A stretch of 64,000 nt of DNA from Conus ventricosus (GCA_018398815.1 CM031616.1:23750944-23814943), one strand, 5' to 3'; shown: positions 13,001 through 24,785, numbered from the stretch's first letter. Translations and numbers: made by a program. The notes: generated by a model not told the origin, from the sequence alone.

Positions 13001-15595
13001 TTTTAACCAAGTGGTTGAAGGTCAAGAAGACAAGCTCATGTCAAGCTGTTGTGTCGTGCATGGCAAGATGGTGAAATATGAAAGATGTTAAAAAGGCATA
13101 CTAACAAAAACAAGCTCATGTCAAGCGGTTGTGTCGTGCATGGGCAAGATGGTGAAATATGAAAGATGTTAAAAAGGCATATGAACAAATGGCACTGTTT
13201 GCTTCTGGCAAAAGTAGATGATACTTCACTTGATACTAAAATTTGCAATTTGCATCATATTGTACCATTTTGAAATAGGTTTTGTGTTTTTTTTTCTGAT
13301 AAGGGAGGCCATTCTGCTAGATTCCCAAAGAATTTCAGACTGTTTGCTTTTCCGCAGTTGGAGCCCTGCTGTGATCACAATGTTCTGTTCAAAGATAAAT
13401 TTATTGGAGAAGGTAAACAACAGAGAAGTACTGTCACCACAATCTGTATGGGTTTCAGGACTCGAACATTGAAGGGGTGGGGCTGGGAGTATAGACATTC
13501 ACTTCATCTCCACTAGAAACCCACAAAACGTTCAGTTTTGCTAGCTTCTTTAGGTTAGGAAAGGGCAATCAACTCCGCTCAGCCTTAGCAGATATTGTAT
13601 CCTCTTTTGAGAGTAATTTGATGATCTTTTTCTTTTCCAGTAGTTGGTCTACCAGCCTCTACCGCTCTTCCATCTAAGTTATATTGCATACTCGTCCCAT
13701 ACCAGCTGCCCTGTCCTTTCGCAGTAGCTTACTGCTAGCTACCTTGAATAAGACTTTTAGAGTGTCTGAAGTGATCTTGACCAGCTCTGCTTTCAGTGGC
13801 TGTAATGCAATGACCACCTGTGGAGGGGAGAAGCCGACTGTGTTCACTTTCATGTTATGTCTTACTTTTCTTCCTTATGCATACCTGCCAACCTTTCTGT
13901 TTGCGACAGAATTTATTCACTTGATTACTGTCCTGTTAACTTTCCTAAAATATATCCGCTGGAGGTGAGGGAGAAAAGGGAAGGGGAGTGTGATCTTTGT
14001 GTACACCGATTTGAATCTGTATGGCTGCTGTTTGGATAGCCTATCTCAGTGATTGACAACAAAAAAATTTAGTTGCTCTGCGGAGACCATATTTGCAAAG
14101 TGCCATGTGAACAGATGTTAATTTCCAGAACCTCAAAGAAAGAAAGAACAGAACTTGTCATCAGGTAAACGGAGAATTGCCCTTAAGGAAAGTCATGTTC
14201 AGTTGTCTGCATCTTGTTTGATGTGATTTCAATACTATGCAAATACTGTGTGACAGTCTAGAAACCACATTTATTTACATCTTGATTGCCATTTTTTTTC
14301 TCAAGCTCTTAGTATGAGGTAAATTCAAATGAAGCAAAGGTACAACATTCCGTGTTTCTGATTGACATTGTCAGTAGTACTGCAGAATAATGGAAAGACA
14401 TTCTACCGAGTTTATCTTCCTCTCTTTTTTCAAGTATCTCCTGCAGCTGACAGCTGTGTCTAGATCTTTTGTTGTCATTGATAATGGTTGAACTTGCATG
14501 GAACTGTGAATCATTGAATGACAGTTACATGTGTATACAAGGAAGCAGTTTCAGCCTTTTGTGAAATGCTTTGAGGTTTTCATTGCACACACACACACAC
14601 ACACAGAGGTATGTGTAGGATGATAAAGTCTTTAGTTTTAGCTAGTTTATGCATGGAAACCCAGAAGTGAGACAAAATCTGTAGGAACCTATGTTCGAAA
14701 GCTGTGTTCGTTTTGAATTTGATGCTCAGTATTCCTTTCAACTTAAATTTTGTTAGAAATGTTAAAGTTGGCAGTGCTTTTGCACACTTCTCTTAATCCC
14801 TTTTTCCATCACTCATATCCCCCCCCCCCCCCCCCCCCCCCCCCCATTCTTTATCTATGCAAAGCTGTTTTCAGAATGTTAGATGAATTTGTAGAATATA
14901 GGCATTTTTTTCCCTCCAAAATTAAGGGGTTTGTTAGATTTGCTCAGAAGAAGAAGGAAAAAAATTACTTCAGAAGGAAAAAAAAAAGCAGCTCATGCAA
15001 ATCGCTGTTTAGCGTAATGAATTAAAAAAACTGACTTGCCCACTCACTGATGTGACTTAACCTTGTGATTATTGAGTAAAAAGCACTTAGCATTTGTGCA
15101 GCAATTAAACTTCCATAGTCGGAGCCTTTGGCTTACAAAATGTTAATTTCTGTCATATATTATGTTGCTTTTGAGTTTTGCATTGTTGGTCTGAATATTC
15201 ACCAAATGATGGTAATTCGACTAATTTGACTAATGGAAAAATATCTTTCTTTACCATGTTTTTGCATTCTTCTTTTGTTGATTGTTACTAATTGAATTGA
15301 ACAGTCAGCTATAATGGTTCAAATAACTTACTTCAGAGCTGACTTTAAAAATGTAATGTTATATGAAAATGACACAATATTTGTCTTGTCTGCCGGCAGA
15401 ATTGATAAAGTTTTCGTTACTGTTGTGTCATTTCAGGAGCTGGAGGTGCTGTTGATGCAGAACCGTCGTTTCTCTGCAGAGATCGCTCACTGCGTGTCCA
15501 GCCGTAAACGCAAGGCCATTGTGGAGCGTGCGCAGCAGCTGTCCATCAAAGTGACCAACCCCAATGCTCGCCTTCGTTCGGAGGAGGATGAGTAA
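9990..15595 (+). CDS. RPL32: Ribosomal protein eL32 (RPL32), complete, three coding exons
   Basis: Structural protein of the large (60S) cytosolic ribosomal subunit, contacting rRNA. The CDS joins 9990-10082, 12221-12373 and 15437-15595, giving 31+51+52 = 134 residues, against about 135 in animals. It begins MAIRPLIKP and ends ARLRSEEDE. Family hallmarks are [15 protein letters not shown] in exon 1, [17 protein letters not shown] in exon 2, and RKAIVERA with [12 protein letters not shown] in exon 3. Both introns (10083-12220 and 12374-15436) are phase 0 with GTAAGA/GTGAGA donors and CAG acceptors. The start ATG lies nine bases into an exon whose acceptor is at 9979-9980, so the leader is spliced. 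No frameshift is seen, which makes this an intact, highly conserved gene. A Harbinger-like transposon ends just upstream. Identification by protein similarity is essentially certain. Confidence 0.97.
10083..12220 (+). other. RPL32: RPL32 intron between coding exons 1 and 2
   Basis: 2,138 bp. Contains one copy of the dispersed GATAAGATAATGTTGCTTAT motif (about 10950-11003). I looked for C/D-box snoRNA signatures and found no convincing C-D pair. Confidence 0.7.
10950..11003 (+). repeat. Dispersed 'TTATAGCCCAGCCGACCGC' motif, copy 1
   Basis: Reads GATAAGATAATGTTGCTTAT, then AGCCCAGCCGACCGC, then AGGGCCACATCAGGGCT. The same string occurs at 23053-23105 (-), 45703-45783, 49275-49348 and, truncated, 50311-50338. 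Confidence 0.85.
12221..12373 (+). CDS. RPL32: RPL32 coding exon 2 (residues 32-82)
   Basis: 51 codons starting [16 protein letters not shown] and ending KFVVRNVK. The exon is bounded by acceptor TTTGCTGCAG (ends 12220) and donor GTGAGA (12374). It holds the basic eL32 core and the motif MPNIGYGS. Confidence 0.97.
13030..13178. repeat. 80-bp tandem duplication
   Basis: ACAAGCTCATGTCAAGC at 13030 recurs at 13110. Units are near identical through GATGTTAAAAAGGCATA. Confidence 0.9.
14819..14845. repeat. Poly(C) tract, 27 C
   Basis: Uninterrupted C run in the RPL32 intron. Confidence 0.95.
15437..15595 (+). CDS. RPL32: RPL32 coding exon 3 with stop (residues 83-134)
   Basis: Starts [12 protein letters not shown] after acceptor CATTTCAG (ends 15436). 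It ends RSEEDE followed by TAA at 15593-15595. The C-terminal eL32 signature [12 protein letters not shown] is clear. Confidence 0.97.
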   Translation, partial: ELEVLLMQNRRFSAEIAHCVSSRKRKAIVERAQQLSIKVTNPNARLRSEEDE

Positions 15596-15611
15596 ATGTT
15601 TGAATGTGCCC

Positions 15612-15636
15612 AGTAAAGCGTCAAAAAAAAAAAAAA
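15612..15636 (+). promoter_or_regulatory. RPL32: RPL32 poly(A) signal and A-run
   Basis: AGTAAA (15612-15617), a common variant poly(A) signal, lies 16 bases after the stop codon. A run of 15 A follows from about 15623. This gives a very short 3' UTR, which is usual for ribosomal-protein genes. The genomic A-run makes the exact cleavage site ambiguous. Confidence 0.5.
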
Positions 15637-15737
15637 AGGTTTTGCATTTGTTTTGGATGGTGTGAGACTGAAAAGTGTGGGTGTGTGACTTGAAAATTAA
15701 TTGATGGTTTTATCACAACAGACAGGCATGCATAACT

Positions 15738-15917
15738 TGGTACAATATTTATCTGTTCTTTGCAGAAGATGTTTAGATTCTCAACAGTAAAAATGTTTTG
15801 TTTGAGTAAACACATTGGCATCTACATTGGTACAATATTTATCTGTTCTTTGCAGAAGATGTTTAGATTCTCAACAGTAAAATGTTTTGTTTGAGTAAAC
15901 ACATTGGCATCTACATT
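15738..15917. repeat. 90-bp tandem duplication downstream of RPL32
   Basis: TTGGTACAATATTTATCTG at 15738 recurs at 15828. The copies differ by one A in an A-run (AAAAATG / AAAATG). Confidence 0.92.
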
Positions 15918-16330
15918 TGCATTTATTCAGTATGAACATATTAGATGGATCATTGTCAGGCTTTCACGAGGTCAGTGCACTGCAGGAGGTGGCTTTGCAA
16001 AGAAAGTGGAAGTTGGTAGTGGAAAAAAAAAACCCAATCAATCATACCTTCTGCTTGCAGATCATCTTCATTATTGCACTAGCATTCCAGCAGGAATGGT
16101 ATGTGTGTTTGCACATGCACACTCTGTGAGTGCGTGTGTGTGTAAAATCTAGCATTGAATGTGTATGTACATACAATCTACCATTGAATACATGCTCACA
16201 TGCATGCACGCACACAAACACACATGTGTACAGTCCCAAAACTGAGTGTATTGATAACTGAAACGCATTTTTAAGAACTTTATGATTTACAGATAGAATG
16301 TCATGCTTAAAAAACTTATTAAAAAAATTA

Positions 16331-17405
16331 CCGTAAAGTTCGGACTATAAGCCGCGACTTTTTTTCCCAGCTTTAAACCCTGCGACTTAAACAACGATGC
16401 GGCTTATTTGCGGATTTTTCCGATTTCAGAAGCATCACACCCTCGTCTATTCTTAGCTTCTCTGTAACTCACCATATCGTTTTACTGTTCATGAATTTTT
16501 ATTATGCTTTTAACTACGATTTTCTGTGTAATCGTGTAATGAAATCGGTAACCCGTTCAGAAATACGGGAATCGACATAAGTAAAGCCCATTACTGATAT
16601 CTTTTTTCATCAGTTTGTCTTCTACAAAAATACGATCGCTTCGAACGGCGCAATGTGTGGCCGTTTCCGACCTGTTTAATCTTGACTAATACTAGCTGAA
16701 TTACGAGCAAAATAACTAAGCACTGGCACGGTATTAAGCGAATAAAACAATCGAATCGTTTCATTAATCTTCTGGTTTGTTATATGCGTTATCTTACCAA
16801 GTGCGTCTTGCAATTCAAAAACGATTAGCGCATTCAACTCGGTCATTGTCAGACCTTGGCTTCGATCCGCCATTGTTGAAATCGTGGACAGGGAGTGAAG
16901 GTTTGCATTTGATACCTTCACTTTGATTGGCTTGCGCTTTCGAGTACTCAACCAATTGCTTAGCTTGATACACCAATGAATGCAGGCGTGAACTGCCTTT
17001 CTAGCGCATCGTTAATGCGTTGTTTTTTTCGGTATTTTTTTTTAAAGCAATGATGTTGGAAAGACAACACTTGTAAGAAGCCTCATAAAAACTTCGATTG
17101 TAATTGATTTAAAACACATCGTACTTAAAAAAAAAAAAAAAAAAAAAGACTGAAGAAAAGCTGGAAACATGCTCTTGTATTCTGACCTATTTAAACGCCA
17201 ATGAATGCAGTGAACACATATGTGATGATTTTCGACACTATGTAAACTCAACGCTCTGCCAGCTACCGCCTGCACATCGGACTGTGTTGTGTATATCTGC
17301 GGCTTATAAACCGGTGCGGCTTATTTGTGAAAAAAGTTCAGATTTTAAAAAAATTGAGTGGGTGCGGCTTATATACAGGTGCGCTCAATAGACCGAACTT
17401 TACGG
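16331..17405. mobile_element. Tc1/mariner-type (TA-flanked) DNA transposon remnant, 1,075 bp
   Basis: Perfect 13-bp terminal inverted repeats CCGTAAAGTTCGG, each bordered by TA (16329-16330 and 17406-17407), which is the target duplication of the IS630/Tc1/mariner superfamily. Subterminal GCGGCTTAT words recur in inverted orientation at both ends (TATAAGCCGC left; TGCGGCTTATAT right). A minus-strand frame (16676-16951, starting MSTRKRKPIKVK) is the only ORF and is not recognisable as a transposase. Probably non-autonomous. Confidence 0.7.
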
Positions 17406-17410
17406 TAAGG

Positions 17411-17425
17411 CCGAACTTTACGGTA
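17411..17425 (+). repeat. Second copy of the transposon right end
   Basis: CCGAACTTTACGGTA at 17411 duplicates 17393-17407, separated by AGG. The right terminal repeat is therefore doubled. Confidence 0.85.
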
Positions 17426-18449
17426 AGGCAGTTTTTTTTACAAGTATAGCAAAAAGAAATATACATGCCATTTGGACACAATATATTTTTTTTCTCAAAA
17501 ATAGTGAAGGAACATCGTGCACATGTCTGCCCATGCAAAGTAGTGAATTGAAGCCCATTGTGCAACATTAGCTTGCCTTTGTTAACACCCCCACCTCCGA
17601 GAGTTTTTTTAAAAAATTCACTCTGTGTGTGTTTTTAAAAAAAAAAAATCCACAGCACACTTTGAGGGTTGGCTATATGTATATGCCTGTTCAAAACCTT
17701 CATTTAATTAAGAAGTTCCTGACAGTGCTTTTCTGCAGAGCGCAAATCGTTACATTAGAGCCACACCAGATTACCTCCAAATTTTGGGTTTTGGGTTTTT
17801 TGTGCATTGTGTGTCTTTTCATGGTCTTATCAGGAGCTCCAAACCTGGTGATGTGATGTTGCATAATAGCAGAGATAAAGCGAAAAAAACACTTGTGGCA
17901 CAGAGCAAGATTACCTATGTGTTTGGAGCAACAGCGGAACATCCGGCTTTAACCAACTGTGCTGAGAAAGAGGATATGTTAAGGAAAGGAATGGGGTAAG
18001 GCTACCTCTGTACACTTGGCCGATACTCTTCCCTGCTGTGAAAGATGCTGGCAGCAGGAGAGGGAAAACGTCTGCCTTCCTCATTACACTGATTTATGGC
18101 CTGCTCTGCCATGTGGGAGGGGAAGAGGCTAGGACGGTCAGATAAAGAGGGGCCCTACACCAGGCTTACTACTGGGAAGTCTGGTTTGCTCCAAATTATG
18201 AAGAGCCTAGGGGGCAGTTTTCAAGCAAGGAATGACTATTTCTTGTAAATGTGTGTTTTTATGTTTTCTGTTGAATACTATTTGATGCTGCTAACAGCAC
18301 TTATACATTACAACTTGAACTTGAACCATTGTGAGTTATGTGACTATAGAAGTACTCGTGTGACTTCTGCCATTGTTTAAAAACTTCAAGTGGGCATTTC
18401 TCAAATCTGCCATTTTGGAGATGAACCGGTGTGCCTTGAAGTAGCGAAA
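17426..18449. other. Intergenic, nothing recognised
   Basis: No conserved ORF. (TTGAAC)-type repeat at 18310-18326. Confidence 0.5.
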
Positions 18450-18453
18450 TTAA

Positions 18454-19882
18454 CCCTCTGCCTACTGCATGACTTTGTGCTATATGACTATGAGAATACC
18501 ATGCCAAGAGAGGTAACTCCGCAACACATACACACTTGCCATAAAGAAACCTCAATAGAAAATTTGTTTTTAACTTATCTATTCTGTAAAGGTAATGAAA
18601 AAAATTCAAAACATCACTCCATCCAAAAGAGCCATTTCCCCCCACATATAGTGAACTGGTACACGAGGAAAAAAAAACCAAACGAACAGACTAACTGTAC
18701 TTCAGTGTTCTCAGTGCTAAAACAATTTTTCTAAATTCACTGTACCCACAGAACATCATGGATTAGGAGCACAGAGTGATTTTCCAAGTCTAAACAAAGT
18801 ACTGAAACCTTCAGGAACAAAACAAAGTCATTCTGTATGGTATGCACATTAAATAATCAACTTTTGTTGTGAAGCAAAAAACAACCCAAACTTCAACAAT
18901 TTTGTTAAACTGAAGGCATCAAGAAGATTTGTCTTCTAACTACTGAGGGGAAAAAATAACAAGAACAGATTACTGAATACTGGGCTTTAGATTGTGATGG
19001 AATTCAACAAAAATGTGCACTGAGCACCCCCCCCCCCCCTTCCCCCCAACACACACACACTGCGGTGATGATGTACCTCTTGTCCGGCTCCTCTTTGCTT
19101 TTTGATAAACAGGCAGTTTTTATTTCAGGCCAGAGTTATGTTCATCCTTTTCTGCTTGCTTTTGTGCAGCAATAAATTTGTTTCTCGTTAAAAGTCTGCC
19201 AAAATTCTTCTGAAATCAAAAGGCTAAGGTGATGCTCCTACAGGCAAATCGTGGGACACACCCACTGACTGACCCGGTTTTCCTGGCTATCAAAACAAGG
19301 GAAACTTTTGGGGGGCTTCACTTCTTGTAGCCAACCACTCCAGTCAAGAATTAAAGAATCTCTAGCAAGTTTTTGTTTTTTTCGAATTTTCTTTTTTTGG
19401 GGGTCTGGGCCCAGCAGCAATGGGTTATTCGACGTCGTCATTATCATCGCCTGAATCATTATTGATTCCGGCCTCAAAATCAGTCAGCAGTTGATCTTTA
19501 TTCATAACTAGGTCAAGATTGACGTCCGAATCGTCTTGCTTCAAATCTTCAAGAGTGTAGCCCGCAAATACGCTCTCTTCATCAATATCACTTCAGAAAA
19601 TGAATTCTGCGAGTTGCAGTTACTTGATCCGCCATTTTCCCAGAAAATCTTCGCGAAAAAAAAGCCGAACTTTGAAAATTCACAGCAGTGAAACTACTCC
19701 ACCAAAACGCATGCAACAAAAACCAAAATGGCGTCCAGAAACGAAAGTACCGGAAGACTCTTCTGTCGCAATTGCATTCTGGGATATGCGATGGTGAAAG
19801 CGAAAGTCGTTGACCGAGTATTCAGCGGTTGATCCGGTATTCAGAAAGATGAAATCTCGCGGTCGATCTGGTAGGCATTGGG
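18454..19882 (-). mobile_element. piggyBac-type element, internally deleted, 1,429 bp
   Basis: Flanked by TTAA at 18450-18453 and 19883-19886, the piggyBac target. The left end is CCCTCTGCCTACTGCATGAC; the right end reads inward CCCAATGCCTACCAGATCGA, sharing CCC-TGCCTAC. On the minus strand at about 19582-19433 lies an acidic frame with VFAGYTLEDLKQDDSDVNLD, LLTDFEAGINNDSGDDNDDV and a stop, followed in another frame by KKKIRKKQ and DWSGWLQEVKPPKSFPC. Acidic N-termini are typical of piggyBac transposases, but the catalytic domain is absent. Confidence 0.6.
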
Positions 19883-20479
19883 TTAAAGTTGATGAAGTGG
19901 CTCCAAGGTCTCCACTGATCTCCCGTTTTGCATTTTAAAAGAAATGAACATCCAGCAAAGACAAAACATGATTTTATTTACACACAAACTGCAGATTTCA
20001 CAACTTAAAATGCAAACACAATGGAGAAGGGGAAACGACGGGGGGGAGGGAAGGGAGAGAGGAAGACGCAAAGACAGCAACATTTTCTGATTTGCGCACT
20101 TATGAGATGTTGGTTCAGCATGTCTTTGTCAACTTTCAGCAGAGTTGTAAATAGATTTAAATCCTTTTCAAGATGAATTGTTTTCCTGGCGTTGAAATGC
20201 ATGCACACACATACAGTCATAGATTTCACCATGCAACTGTGGAATGATAGAGCGAAGCATGATTGAGCAAAGAATTGCAATACTGATAAATTGTAACTTA
20301 ATTCATCTTGTATTCTTATTGCCAACTTAATTCATCTTGTAATCTTATTGCCCAGTACCATAACTATACTGAAACTCTTGGTAACTGGGAGTCATCTGAG
20401 CATTGGTTATTGGAAGCTCTACCCATTGCTTTTAAAAGTGACTGAAACGGCGATTTTTCACCAAGTTGGATATGGCTGT

Positions 20480-20762
20480 TGGCGTAAAACTGTCCAGTTA
20501 TTTTCAATGAAGGACTTAAACCCTTCTCTTAACTTAAACCCCATCTCTTTCTGGACATTAGTGCAGCACCATGAAAGCTACTCCCTATTCAAGGGAATGG
20601 TCTGTTCCGGTGTAAAACTGTGTCCAGTTATTTGCTATGATGGACTTGCACCACCAATGAAGTTATTTCATACCAGCATTTATGCATCTAATCTTTTGGG
20701 AATATTAAGGCAGCATTGTGAAAGCAACTTCCTGCTCAAGGGAATGGTCTGTTCCAAACCAT
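20480..20762. repeat. Diverged tandem repeat, about 140 bp, two units
   Basis: GTAAAACTGTCCAGTTATTT and AAGGGAATGGTCTGTTCC recur in the same order in both units. Several indels separate them. Confidence 0.7.
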
Positions 20763-21740
20763 GCTGCTGAAGAAAACACCGTAAAGCTTTTACCGGCAGC
20801 TTAAAGTTTTTAATGGGGCAGTGTTTTCTCTGATTTTGACAGCTGTGGTCTGGTAAAAGCCAGTTGAACAAAACTGCTGTGGTTTAACACCAGGGCAAAA
20901 AATAGTCACCCAAATGTGCACAGCAGTGACTGATCAAGCCTGTAATTGAAGAAATAAGGTTATTTTAAGTTTTAGATCTGTTCTGAGTCACAAGCCATTG
21001 TACTACAGTAGAGAAAGTAAGGAGGAAAAAAAAAAAAGCCAGGAGCCCTCGTTTTTTTTCCAAATGAAAATATACATTAAGCAATTTTGTCTTAAACATT
21101 TCAAAAATGTCTTCTTGATTTTCCTTGAACTAGGAACTTGTCCTAAGCTTTTGAAATCTCAGATGAGACACTGAGCTGGTGATTTTTATTCCATGGTGAA
21201 TACTTCTACCTATGTGAGGGATATGTCTGTTGCGAAGGTTAGACAATTACTGCCATTGCCTAGGCTTCTGATAACTTGTCTGGAGATCAAAACTCAGGCA
21301 CACCAAAATGATCCACCTCACAAAAGAGAAATCTGTGAAACGCTTGTTCATGGTGTCACAGAAGGGATGGGAGGGGGAGGGGGAACCCCCCAAACATTGG
21401 AACAAGGCAGTAGGATCTGCAAAGGTTCCAGATCTATGGAAAATTCATTTTAATCTCTCCTTACCCTTCCTCTCTCCAAACATAACATGATGCAAACCAT
21501 ATAAACATACTCCCAGTTTATCTTCCAGGAAAATGTCAAAATCAAACGTTCGTCATAATGTATTTGACATTGCAATCAAACATGTGTCATAATGTATTTC
21601 GTCACCGTGAGATTCCATAAAGAAGAAAAAACGTATTGGGCCATTATAGCCGTTAGTAATGGCTATTCTGGTAAAATAAAACATCGGGCATCATCCGTGA
21701 CCCATAATGAACATACCTACAAATTTTCAGATAAGATTGG

Positions 21741-21858
21741 TCCAGACGTTTTGTCTGGAGTGAGTGGAACACATTTTTACCACGGACAGACGCACAGACG
21801 GCATTTCTTCGTTGCCATTGTTAAGTACTCCACTCCCAGTTCTATAAGAACTGGGAGT
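21741..21858. repeat. Pair of perfect hairpins
   Basis: TCCAGAC-GTTTT-GTCTGGA (21741-21759) and ACTCCCAGTTCT-ATA-AGAACTGGGAGT (21832-21858) lie 72 bp apart. This may be the end structure of an unrecognised repeat. No Helitron-like CTAG follows the second hairpin. Confidence 0.55.
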
Positions 21859-22415
21859 ACAAAAAGCAGCAAAAATGTATTGTGTGGACAAAGTGGACCA
21901 TAATACTTAAACCCAATTCTTTAGACATTGTAAACTCTATATCTTGACCATTCCCCTCGAAAAAAAAAAAAGAGAAATCTTAAAATACATTTATTATAAG
22001 ACGGTGATCTCAAGTTTTGTACATCTTCACTCCTTCCACACCCACACATTCCCTTCCAGTTCTGTTACACACACTTGTGCTTACTTAAGAGTGCAAAATT
22101 TTGCCACAGCCAGGCATCCATTCTTGCCTGGCACTACATCACGTAACACTTGATACACCACACTGAATTCACTATTGGCCGAGTTAGCAGTGTGGCTGAG
22201 GCCGTTCAGCAAGGTGTCCTCTAAAATGGAAACGACGCTCTGCATACTCCTCATTCACTGTAATATGTAGGACATAATGTTTGAAGTAGATCGAATGAAT
22301 AGTGCTTAGAAAAAAAAAGCACAAGTTGACCTATTTAAACACAGCTTTTGGTGCATCTTTGTTGCACCGAGAAAATGACTGTCCTCTGTGAAGGCAAGAC
22401 AGTAATTTCTCCATT

Positions 22416-22433
22416 CCCCCCCCCCCCCCCCCC
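22416..22433. repeat. Poly(C) tract, 18 C
   Basis: Uninterrupted run. Confidence 0.95.
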
Positions 22434-22651
22434 TCCTCCAATCTAATCTTTAATGACATCCCACCAGCATTTTCCTCGTCTCCAAATTTAAATATCCGTT
22501 ACACGGCCACACCCAGCCTCGGCACTACAGACAGTCCACAGTGAGTACTCAGTAATGAGACAGCTCGCCAGAAGAGACGCTGCACTGCTGTTGGGTCACT
22601 TCGGTGATGTTCATTAGTTCTACACATGCAAGAGACTCCTTCACTCCTTCA

Positions 22652-22808
22652 GTGGCTAAAAGACTCCATGGATCATCTGAATAGCCGAAGTACTTGAGGA
22701 CACTATGGACGGTACAAATGCATCAGCTGTGGATGAGAAAATTATGTGTGTGACTGTTTTTGATTACCCTGCCCATGGCAGCCACACTCCAACTTTGGGG
22801 GACATATG
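22652..22808 (-). mobile_element. SINE family 2, copy 1 (partial)
   Basis: On the + strand it reads GGCTAAAAGACTCCATGG, CAGCTGTGGATGAGAA, GTGACTGTTTTTGATTACCC and GCAGCCACACTCCAACTTTG. The other copies are at 27131-27318 and 29672-29832. Confidence 0.75.
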
Positions 22809-23052
22809 CAAGATACCACTTACTAAGCCCTCTACAAGTGACAATAGCTTGCTTGCGGAGCCTTGTTAGTCGGCAGCTCCCTGCAGGCATGCCACTAACC
22901 CTGTCGGGCAAACTTGACATGGATGTGAAGAAGAGACTAAAATAGAGGTAACCATGACAGCACTGCATGACGTGCCACAGAATTTGAAAGCTTTTTTCTA
23001 GGACCATCAATGAAGATCATGCTGTAAGGTCCTTTTCTAGTCGGAAACAAAT

Positions 23053-23105
23053 ACAGCCCTGATGTGGCCCTTTGCAGTCGGCTGGGCTATAAGCAACATT
23101 ATCTC
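23053..23105 (-). repeat. Dispersed motif, copy 2
   Basis: Reverse complement of the motif at 10950: CAGCCCTGATGTGGCCC, then GGCTGGGCTATAAGCAACAT. Confidence 0.85.
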
Positions 23106-23470
23106 TCCTATTCGGAAACAACATGGCAGGATAACGGCCAAAAACTGCTTAAGAGTTTAATACTGAGGGGGAAGAGGGGATCCAGAGAAGCAGCACAGGA
23201 CCCATTGGTGGACCAAGGGACAACACCCCTACAGGAGTCAGGGGGGCAATCCCCCCTCCTCCCATCCTGATGCCGAAGATATTTTGCATTATCTGAGCCT
23301 TACACTGACATTTCCCAAAGCTAACAACACCATTAAACAAAACAAAAAAAAAACCTCTGCAAAAAATGCAAATGTTTTCTTTTTGGCAATTATTTTCAGC
23401 TGATGACTGTCCACAACAGATGAATTACTACTTCAAAAGGGGTGAACTTGCACAGGCCTGCAATATGCCT

Positions 23471-23545
23471 CTGATGGCCATCATGGGATTCAAACCCATG
23501 ACCTCCCAGCTGGCAAGTCTGTGCTGTTAATCACTTACGGTAACT
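23471..23545 (-). other. tRNA-like SINE head or tRNA remnant
   Basis: Minus strand has CCAGCTGGGAGGTCATGG followed by GTTTGAATCCCATGATGGCC. This has a B-box-like GGTTTGAATCC and a plausible T-arm. The A-box side (GTAAGTGATTAACAGC) is degraded. Not a functional tRNA. Confidence 0.4.
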
Positions 23546-23703
23546 GTTGTTAGCAACTGGTCTTTCATATGTCCAATATTATACTGGCCTGTCAGTTGTG
23601 TGTGTGCGTATGTGTGTGTGCGTGCATGGTGTAAAGGAGGGCAGCTGCCCAGATGATCAACAATGTTAAATGGGAAGGGAGGAGGGGAAGATGGAAATGA
23701 CTA

Positions 23704-23821
23704 GATGAGCATTATAAATAAGTCTCCCATTGAGAGTCGGGTGATTGCTGTAGTTCTCTTATCATGAGCATTATAATAAGTCTCCCATTGAGAGTCGGGT
23801 GATTGCTGTAGTTCTCTTATC
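23704..23821. repeat. 58-bp tandem duplication
   Basis: ATGAGCATTATAAATAAGTC at 23704 recurs, with one small deletion, about 60 bp later, through GTAGTTCTCTTATC. Confidence 0.9.
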
Positions 23822-24607
23822 GTACTGATTTTTCAGTGATGCAATGACCAATTCAGATTCTGTGGTAGAAGTGTGTAGCGATCATCTCGACACATTTTAT
23901 CATTTTACTCAAGTGATCCTGGATGTCTTGAGGCAAATGTAAATTTTTGATCAGATCGATAGAAAAAAACAAACGAGTGTAGCAACTAAAAATGAATCTT
24001 GATGCTATTCTAGTATTCAGAACAATATACACACTGAGCCATGGTAATCATTCAGTGACTATACTGACTTAGCAATCAACCCAGATAATCGACACACAAT
24101 GCACACTGTAGTTAACACAAAAATGCCATTTTACAGTTCTCAACATGCGAAAAGGCACAGGTGCACCAAGTCATAAAATCTTTTAAGTTTACCATGGAAA
24201 TAGAATGCATAACATAGCTGTCCGCTTACATAAAAAAGGTGCACTTTCAATTGATGAAAAGCTACATGTGTCCGACTGGAGTTCTAAATAAAATGATCTT
24301 TTCTGTTGCTAAGTAGGATTCAAGTGATTTTAATAAGATAATACCTTTCCTGATCAGACTGTTATGCATGCAGCAGTACCATGTGTTTTAACTGCAGCTT
24401 AGCTAGGTAACTTGCTTGAACATAATAAATAGTGAGATGTCCAAAGAAACGCTACTTGCCTGAAATTAATTTAATTGATGTTTTCCTATAAACCAGGTTT
24501 CTGCATCTAGATGCAATTAAATTCCTAGTTTTGTTTAAAAAAAAAAAGTGCTGATAATTACATAAGACAGCTTATTGACAATACTAGTTCACATCACAGT
24601 GTACACT

Positions 24608-24785
24608 ACAGTGACAGATGAGATTGCCAAATTTATCCACAACACAACCAAAGCTTTACCATAGAATTACTATAGGGCGATGAATAACAATAATCTTGCA
24701 ACAGTGACAGATGAGACTGCAACAATTTATCCACAACACAACCAAAGCTTACCATAGAGTTACCCTAGGGCAATGAATAGCAATA
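24608..24785. repeat. About 94-bp tandem duplication
   Basis: CAGTGACAGATGAGA...TTTATCCACAACACAACCAA recurs from about 24702, ending GAATAACAATAAT / GAATAGCAATATTAAT. Confidence 0.88.

Larger units (their letters stand above)
12374..15436 (+). other. RPL32: RPL32 intron between coding exons 2 and 3
   Basis: 3,063 bp. Holds an 80-bp tandem duplication, a CA microsatellite (14586-14605) and a 27-base poly(C) tract. No second gene recognised. Confidence 0.7.
19887..22651. other. Intergenic with local duplications and two hairpins
   Basis: Contains a 27-bp doublet (20306-20352), an old roughly 140-bp imperfect repeat (20480-20762), a 35-bp doublet (about 21545-21606), hairpins at 21741-21759 and 21832-21858, and poly(C) at 22416-22433. 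No gene recognised. Confidence 0.5.

Noticed and set aside
21832..21858. Helitron 3' end
   Set aside because: The hairpin is right in size but is not followed by CTRR, and no 5' TC end was found nearby.
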